The notes beneath the pieces were generated by a model. That model worked only from the letters and a program-made list of their open reading frames with translations. It did no database searches and was not told where the DNA came from. From Arthrobacter globiformis (GTDB lineage: Bacteria; Actinomycetota; Actinomycetes; Actinomycetales; Micrococcaceae), in the NCBI RefSeq assembly GCF_030815865.1, contig NZ_JAUSXI010000001.1, positions 124,001 to 188,000 on the forward strand: DNA of 64,000 nt. The letters run 5' to 3'. Below, piece by piece: positions 59,875 to 64,000 of the stretch. Every line of letters starts with the position of its first letter. Within the stretch, counting starts at the first letter, position 1. The position numbers and the translations under genes are program-made.

Positions 59875-60441
59875 ATGGAATCGCTCCTGATCCCTGTCCT
59901 GATCCTCGTGGCCGTGGCTGTGGCCGTGGCCCTCACAGCACGCGCGTTGGGCCGCCGCCGGCGCACGGTCAGGGAGCCGGCCAAACCGCCGACGGAGTCC
60001 GCAGAGCTGGCAAGGGAAGCCGCAGCCAAGCTGTCCGAGGATGAACACCGGCGGCTGTACGCGCTCATCGCCCAAGGCCAGGCCATGGCCGCGATCAAGC
60101 TGTACTACGAGGCGTCAGGGCAGGGCTTGCGCGCGTCGCGGGACGCAGTTGCCGCGCTGGCAGCCCACCCGCAGCCTTTCCGCCCACCGGCCCAGGAAGC
60201 CAGCGAACCCGAGGACGACGACGAGCCCCCGCAGCGGTTTCCGTACCGGTACCGGGCCATTGCCAGCAAAGGCGATGTTACCCGGGAGGTCAGCAGCAAC
60301 ATGCTCAATGACGAGATCTACGGCCGCATCCGCACACTCGCTAAGAGCGGCAACATCGAAGCCGCCGCCACCGCGCTGACCCGGCACTCGGACATCACCA
60401 TGAAACAGGCCCGCGAATTCATCGCCCTGCTGGACGACTAA
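59875..60441 (+). CDS. Membrane-anchored protein with L7/L12-like C-terminus, II
   Basis: 188 residues. N-terminal helix (LLIPVLILVAVAVAVALTAR) and basic stop-transfer RRRRTVREP. Then two L7/L12-like helical modules: residues 57-97 (RRLYALIAQGQAMAAIKLYY, GQGLRASRDAVAAL) and 147-187 (EIYGRIRTLAKSGNIEAAAT, DITMKQAREFIALLDD), separated by an acidic, disordered linker (EASEPEDDDEPPQ). Probably an operon with the previous gene (2-bp gap). The tandem modules suggest binding to translation GTPases or the ribosome at the membrane; this is inference. Confidence 0.75.
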   Translation: MESLLIPVLILVAVAVAVALTARALGRRRRTVREPAKPPTESAELAREAAAKLSEDEHRRLYALIAQGQAMAAIKLYYEASGQGLRASRDAVAALAAHPQPFRPPAQEASEPEDDDEPPQRFPYRYRAIASKGDVTREVSSNMLNDEIYGRIRTLAKSGNIEAAATALTRHSDITMKQAREFIALLDD

Positions 60442-60464
60442 TACCGTCGGCTGCCCGGAGCAAC

Positions 60465-60836
60465 TCAGAAGTCGAACAGATCCCCCAGCCAGCCTTCCTT
60501 CTTCTTGGGGCGGCGGCGGTCATAGTCGCGGTCGTATCCCTTGCCGTAGTTCCGGTCGTCGTAGCGCTGCTGTTCACGCCGCGGTTCGTCACCCCGCGGT
60601 TCGAAGTTGCGGTACAGCGGCGGAGGTGCGCTGCCAGGCGCGGGTAACGCCGGAGCAGGGGGAACGGGCGCCGCAGGTGCCGCCGGCGCCCCGGCGTCGA
60701 CGCGGTCGATGATTTTGTCCAGTTCGCCGCGGTCCAGCCACACACCCCGGCACTGGGGGCAGTAGTCGATTTCCACGCCGCTGCGTTCGCTCATGACCAG
60801 GTCTGAAGAATCAATGGGACATTTCATGCCCGGCAC
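60465..60836 (-). CDS. TFIIB-type zinc-ribbon protein
   Basis: 123 residues. N-terminal zinc-finger domain with CPID (Cys6) and CPQCRGVWLDRGELDKIIDR, the zf-TFIIB (DUF4177-like) family; the usual second Cys of the first pair is Asp here, leaving three visible Cys ligands. A Pro/Ala-rich middle and an Arg/Tyr/Asp-rich low-complexity tail (YDDRNYGKGYDRDYDRRRPK) end in GWLGDLFDF. An in-frame ATG at residue 4 is a possible start. Function unknown; often next to stress or cell envelope genes. Confidence 0.85.
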   Translation of the reverse strand: MPGMKCPIDSSDLVMSERSGVEIDYCPQCRGVWLDRGELDKIIDRVDAGAPAAPAAPVPPAPALPAPGSAPPPLYRNFEPRGDEPRREQQRYDDRNYGKGYDRDYDRRRPKKKEGWLGDLFDF

Positions 60837-60864
60837 AACGAGCGGGTGCTGCGATTAGTTCGCG

Positions 60865-61491
60865 TTACCGCCCACCTGAGATCCCGGCCAGCAGCTGTTC
60901 GAAGGGCAGTGACTCTAGCAGGGCCGGTTTGCGGCCCGGCTGGCCCCCTTCCAAAAGCTGGCCGAACTCGGCCGCCGCCCGTTCGATCCGTACCGAAAGG
61001 GGGGTTCCGCCGTCGTCCGTGTTTCCCCAGTCCTGGGGGCCGGCGAAGACGGCCGTGGCGGCGGTCCGCGTGCGGAGGTAGCTGAAGAGCGGGCGCATGG
61101 CGTGGTCGAGCACCATCTGGTGACGGTCCGTGCCGCCGGTGGCTCCCAGGAGGGCCGCTTTGCCGTCCAGGGACTTGGGGTCGAGGACGTCAATGAAGGA
61201 CTTGAACAACCCGCTGTACGACGCGCTGAACACCGGTGAAACCGCAATGATGCCGTCAGAGGCCTCGACGCCGGCGATCACCTCTGCCAGCCGGGGCGGG
61301 GCAAAACCCGTGACGAAGTTGTTGGCGATGTCCACGGCCAGGTCGCGGAGCTCCACGACGTCGGTGGTCACCTCGTAGCCGGCGGCAGCCAGCTCCCGCG
61401 CGGCGGCGGCGGCCAGCTGATCGGCCAGCAGGCGGGTCGACGACGGCACTCCCAGTCCGGCGGACAGAACGGTAATGCGGCGGGTCTCCAT
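60865..61491 (-). CDS. NADPH-dependent FMN reductase family (CE1759-type)
   Basis: 208 residues from ATG 61491 with GAGGAG upstream. Flavodoxin-like fold: ITVLSAGLGVPSSTRLLADQ (phosphate-binding loop), SPVFSASYSGLFKSFIDVLD and LLGATGGTDRHQMVLDHAMR. This branch (CE1759-like FMN reductase) usually works with LLM flavin-dependent oxidoreductases by supplying reduced flavin; the LLM gene of this window lies 29 kb away. 28 bp downstream of it is the zinc-ribbon gene. Confidence 0.87.
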   Translation of the reverse strand: METRRITVLSAGLGVPSSTRLLADQLAAAAARELAAAGYEVTTDVVELRDLAVDIANNFVTGFAPPRLAEVIAGVEASDGIIAVSPVFSASYSGLFKSFIDVLDPKSLDGKAALLGATGGTDRHQMVLDHAMRPLFSYLRTRTAATAVFAGPQDWGNTDDGGTPLSVRIERAAAEFGQLLEGGQPGRKPALLESLPFEQLLAGISGGR

Positions 61492-61599
61492 GACGGTCTC
61501 CTCTGATTGGCCCTGTATATGCATTTGCATCTAACCGGTCAACCGGGCAGGTCCGCCCTTTATTCCGCCACCCCGTAAACCGCCCAGTACACTGCGTCC

Positions 61600-62016
61600 A
61601 TGGCGGATAACAAGACACAGGGGACAGGGCTTTCGGCGCACGACTTCATCGCGGCTGTTGAGCACCCGGTCCGCCGGCAGGACGCCCTGCGCCTACGTAC
61701 CCTCATGGCGGAACTGACGGGCCAGGAACCTGCGATGTGGGGTCCCACCATCGTCGGATTGGGCAGGGTGCACTACAAATACACCACCGGGCGCGAAGGG
61801 GACACTGCAGCGGTGGGGTATTCTCCCCGCAAAGCCAGTCTCTCGCTGTACGGCCAGACGAATGCGCCGGAGTCGGCCGCGCTCCTCGACCTTCTGGGAA
61901 AGCGCAAGACCGGCGCCAGCTGCCTCTACATCGACAAGCTGGCCGACGTCGAGGAAGCCGTGCTCGCCGAGCTGATCGGCTACCGCTACTTCACCACGGT
62001 CCTGAACAGCCGGTAG
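61600..62016 (+). CDS. DUF1801-family protein
   Basis: 138 residues; HDFIAAVEHPVRRQDALRLR, GPTIVGLGRVHYKYTTGREG, AVGYSPRKASLSLYG, and SCLYIDKLADVEEAVLAELI are typical of DUF1801 (YdhG-like). Single domain, cytoplasmic, function unknown. Divergent from the FMN reductase and followed by a terminator. Confidence 0.85.
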   Translation: MADNKTQGTGLSAHDFIAAVEHPVRRQDALRLRTLMAELTGQEPAMWGPTIVGLGRVHYKYTTGREGDTAAVGYSPRKASLSLYGQTNAPESAALLDLLGKRKTGASCLYIDKLADVEEAVLAELIGYRYFTTVLNSR

Positions 62017-62050
62017 GCGGCCGGCCGCAAACCGCCGTAACAACGACGAA

Positions 62051-62092
62051 GCCCCCGCCGTCGGCTTCCCGGAGGAGTCCGACGGCGGGGGC
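62051..62092. terminator. Bidirectional terminator between DUF1801 gene and rplI
   Basis: Perfect 14-bp stem GCCCCCGCCGTCGG (62051-62064) / CCGACGGCGGGGGC (62079-62092) with a 14-nt loop. Lies between convergent genes; rplI ends 48 bp further on. Confidence 0.8.
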
Positions 62093-62140
62093 CGTCAGCA
62101 GTTCAGGACTGCAGAGTGATCCGGCGAACGCCGGGATCTA

Positions 62141-62593
62141 CTACTTGCCTGCGACTACGTCGAGTTCGATCACAGCGGCAACGTCGTCGTGCAGACGGAC
62201 GTTGGCCTGGTAGGAACCAACCGACTTGATGTGAGCCGGCAGTTCAACCTTGCGCTTGTCGATTTTGCCGAGGCCAGCGGCCTCAACAGCGTCGGCGACG
62301 TCGGCCTGCTTGACGGTGCCGAACAGGCGTCCGCTTTCGCCAGCCTTGACGACCAGCTTGACCGGCTTGGCGGAGAGTGCAGCGGCCTGCTTCTGAGCAT
62401 CTTCCAGGGAAGCGTGCGCGCGGGCGGCACGGGCAGTCTTGATGGACTCAACCTGCTTCTCGCCACCCTTCGACCAGGTCAGGGCGAAACCGCGGGGCAG
62501 CAGGAAGTTACGTGCGTAACCGTCCTTGACCTCGACAACGTCGCCAGCAGCACCGAGACCGGTTACTTCGTGGGTCAGAATGAGCTTTGCCAT
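62141..62593 (-). CDS. rplI: 50S ribosomal protein L9
   Basis: 150 residues. bL9 N-terminal domain ([40 protein letters not shown]) linked by a long helix to the C-terminal domain. Last gene of the rpsF-ssb-rpsR-rplI operon. Full length, normal start with AAGGGA upstream. Confidence 0.97.
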   Translation of the reverse strand: MAKLILTHEVTGLGAAGDVVEVKDGYARNFLLPRGFALTWSKGGEKQVESIKTARAARAHASLEDAQKQAAALSAKPVKLVVKAGESGRLFGTVKQADVADAVEAAGLGKIDKRKVELPAHIKSVGSYQANVRLHDDVAAVIELDVVAGK

Positions 62594-62611
62594 GTTAGTT
62601 AATCCCTTTCC

Positions 62612-62851
62612 TTAGCCCCGGCCAGCGCCGGAGTAGGGCAGCAGGGCAACTTCGCGGGCGTTCTTGATTGCCTGGGCGATCTTGCGCTGCTCCTGCACCG
62701 TAACGCCGGTGACGCGACGGGCGCGGATCTTTCCGCGGTCGGAGATGAACTTGCGCAGCAATGCTACGTCCTTGTAGTCGATGACAGTGATGTCAGCGGC
62801 CTTCAAGGGGTTGGACTTTGGTTTGGGCTTACGGAGTTCAGCCTTAGCCAT
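62612..62851 (-). CDS. rpsR: 30S ribosomal protein S18
   Basis: 79 residues, bS18 ([40 protein letters not shown]). No Cys ligand in the N-terminus, so this is the zinc-independent form. It is preceded by a 22-bp near-palindrome CCCGTG-AATCATGATC-CACGGG (62875-62896) in the 130-bp gap to ssb, which could attenuate or process the message between ssb and rpsR. Confidence 0.97.
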   Translation of the reverse strand: MAKAELRKPKPKSNPLKAADITVIDYKDVALLRKFISDRGKIRARRVTGVTVQEQRKIAQAIKNAREVALLPYSGAGRG

Positions 62852-62981
62852 CGTGGAGCTCCTATTCTAGGGAGCCCGTGAATCATGATCCACGGGATGG
62901 TGGTGGTCCGATCGCGGCGTGCACAGAACGTGCCAGATGGCACGCTTTGGCGCATGCTGCGCCGGACCTTTGTTTTGTTGT

Positions 62982-63560
62982 TTAGAAGGGAGGTTCGGAA
63001 TCCGGGCCGTTGCCCCAGCCGCCGCCCGCATTGCTGACTCCGGGCGTGGCCCAGGGGTCTTCCTGCGCTGCGGGCTGGTTGCCGCCCCAGTTTCCTCCGG
63101 TGTTGCCGCCCTGGTTTCCACCCTGGCCGCCACCGAATCCACCGCCACCGAAACCGCCGCTGTTGCCGCCGCCAAAACCGCCCTGGCCGCCGGAGCGCTG
63201 GGTGCGGTTGACTTTGGCGTTGGCGTAACGCAGGCTCGGGCCGATTTCGTCGACTTCGAGCTCGATAACGGTGCGCTTCTCGCCCTCTTTTGTTTCGTAG
63301 GAACGGCTCTTCAGGCGGCCGGAAACAATCACGCGGGTGCCCTTGGTGAGGGACTCGGCGACGTTCTCTGCTGCCTCGCGCCAGACCGAAGCGCGGAGGA
63401 ACAGGGTTTCCCCGTCCTTCCACTCATTGGACTGGCGGTCGAAGGTGCGAGGCGTGGACGCGATGGTGAAGTTCGCTACTGCCGAACCTGACGGTGTGAA
63501 CCTCAGTTCGGGGTCATTGGTGAGATTACCGATGACCGTAATAGTGGTTTCGCCTGCCAT
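62982..63560 (-). CDS. ssb: Single-stranded DNA-binding protein
   Basis: 192 residues. OB-fold at 1-110 ([40 protein letters not shown]), a Gly/Asn-rich flexible linker of about 60 residues ([19 protein letters not shown]) and the protein-binding tip DSEPPF, slightly different from the usual DDDIPF. Works with DnaB and repair enzymes. In the operon between rpsF and rpsR. Confidence 0.97.
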   Translation of the reverse strand: MAGETTITVIGNLTNDPELRFTPSGSAVANFTIASTPRTFDRQSNEWKDGETLFLRASVWREAAENVAESLTKGTRVIVSGRLKSRSYETKEGEKRTVIELEVDEIGPSLRYANAKVNRTQRSGGQGGFGGGNSGGFGGGGFGGGQGGNQGGNTGGNWGGNQPAAQEDPWATPGVSNAGGGWGNGPDSEPPF

Positions 63561-63615
63561 CTACTGCCTCCTTGTTCGTTCCTGCGGGGTAAAGAATGAA
63601 AGTTGCGAGCTGAAA

Positions 63616-63921
63616 TTACTCAGCAACAACTTTCTGCTCTTCGGGGCGGATGATCTTGGTGCGCATGATGGTCTCGTTGAGACCCAGCTGGCGGTCAAGT
63701 TCCTTGGCGGTAGCCGGCGTCGCGGTGAAGTTCACCACGGCGTAGATACCCTCGGACTTCTTCTTGATGTCGTAAGCCAGACGGCGACGGCCCCAGATGT
63801 CAACCTTTTCGATGGTTCCACCATCGTTGGTGATGACGTTCAGGAACTTCTGAAGCGACGGCTCTACGGTACGCTCTTCGACCTCGGGGTCGATGATTAC
63901 CATCAATTCGTAAGGACGCAT
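63616..63921 (-). CDS. rpsF: 30S ribosomal protein S6
   Basis: 101 residues from [29 protein letters not shown] lies 11 bp upstream, so the GTG 12 bp earlier, inside that Shine-Dalgarno region, is rejected. Conserved [20 protein letters not shown]. First gene of the operon that ends with rplI. The acidic Glu tail needed as substrate for RimK is short here (EEQKVVAE). Confidence 0.97.
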   Translation of the reverse strand: MRPYELMVIIDPEVEERTVEPSLQKFLNVITNDGGTIEKVDIWGRRRLAYDIKKKSEGIYAVVNFTATPATAKELDRQLGLNETIMRTKIIRPEEQKVVAE

Positions 63922-63952
63922 ATGTGAACCCACCTCCTTTGGGCTAAGCGGC

Positions 63953-63967
63953 TACGGTATTTCCGTA
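63953..63967 (-). promoter_or_regulatory. Candidate rpsF leader hairpin (S6:S18 binding)
   Basis: On the minus strand TACGG-AAATA-CCGTA forms a 5-bp stem, extendable to 7 bp by TG and GC pairs, 32 bp upstream of rpsF and followed by GCCGC. A CCG-containing hairpin in the rpsF leader is how the S6:S18 complex autoregulates its operon in several phyla. The match is suggestive only. The other sequence to the window edge shows no gene. Confidence 0.3.
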
Positions 63968-64000
63968 ACAGGAGGTTCATTTGCGATGCCGTGCACGCCT

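Noticed and set aside
1..64000. CRISPR arrays, prophage, insertion sequences, tRNA or rRNA genes
   Set aside because: I searched by eye for regular spacers, transposase and integrase motifs, and tRNA/rRNA signature segments and found none.

Overview
The window is high-GC chromosomal DNA from an actinobacterium, most likely a soil member of the Micrococcaceae (Arthrobacter sensu lato). The reasons are the gene repertoire (a glucodextranase like the one described from Arthrobacter globiformis, a full protocatechuate pathway, CsoR-type copper control, a CGNR zinc-finger regulator, a DUF2277 protein), an SOS box of the Gram-positive/actinobacterial type, and a c-di-AMP (ydaO) riboswitch ahead of a cell-wall hydrolase. 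I see no prophage, insertion sequence, CRISPR array, rRNA or tRNA gene.

Layout. 1-5450 (+): a catabolic operon for an unidentified cyclic amide or hydantoin-like substrate (end of a transporter, amidase, GntR regulator, Asp/Glu-racemase-family protein, cyclic amidohydrolase, arylmalonate-decarboxylase-like enzyme). 5457-11813: lipid/diacylglycerol kinase-family gene, MFS exporter, DapA-family lyase with a divergent MocR regulator, then the divergent lysE/lysG pair. 11895-16165 (-): riboswitch-controlled LysM-NlpC/P60 protein and the three-gene transhydrogenase operon. 16368-29626: a shikimate/quinate to protocatechuate to beta-ketoadipate island. All its enzymes (shikimate dehydrogenase, dehydroshikimate dehydratase, pcaH, G, B, D, C, F, I, J) lie on the minus strand, with pcaR at the far end and an IclR regulator plus a divergent shikimate-type permease at the near end. 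29785-40318: LigC-type ligase, an LLM oxidoreductase/GH13 pair, alpha-glucosidase, glucodextranase and its divergent ROK repressor. 40489-48682: small genes, a MoaD-like/BNR-propeller pair, an SOS-regulated umuDC, a universal stress protein, and csoR-copZ-copA. 48778-57202: assorted genes (WXG100, EamA, CGNR, MATE, DoxX, AztD-like zinc chaperone, double-hotdog thioesterase). 57288-63921: replication/ribosome neighbourhood (dnaB, rplI, rpsR, ssb, rpsF) with a cluster of DnaA boxes upstream of dnaB and two unusual membrane proteins with L7/L12-like C-termini.

How genes work together. Shikimate or quinate enters through the MHS permease, is oxidised and dehydrated to protocatechuate, cleaved by PcaHG, and taken by PcaB, PcaC, PcaD, PcaIJ and PcaF to succinyl-CoA and acetyl-CoA. 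The glycosidase block turns isomalto-/malto-dextrins into glucose. CsoR, CopZ and CopA form one copper-export operon behind a classical operator. The transhydrogenase supplies NADPH.

Quality caveat. Six otherwise intact genes (amidase, decarboxylase-like, pntA, pcaB, BNR propeller, dnaB) are each broken by a single indel, mostly next to a short homopolymer. Since dnaB is essential, I read these mainly as sequence errors, not gene decay. The one convincing remnant is a piece of a fumarylacetoacetate-hydrolase-family gene at about 35.5 kb.
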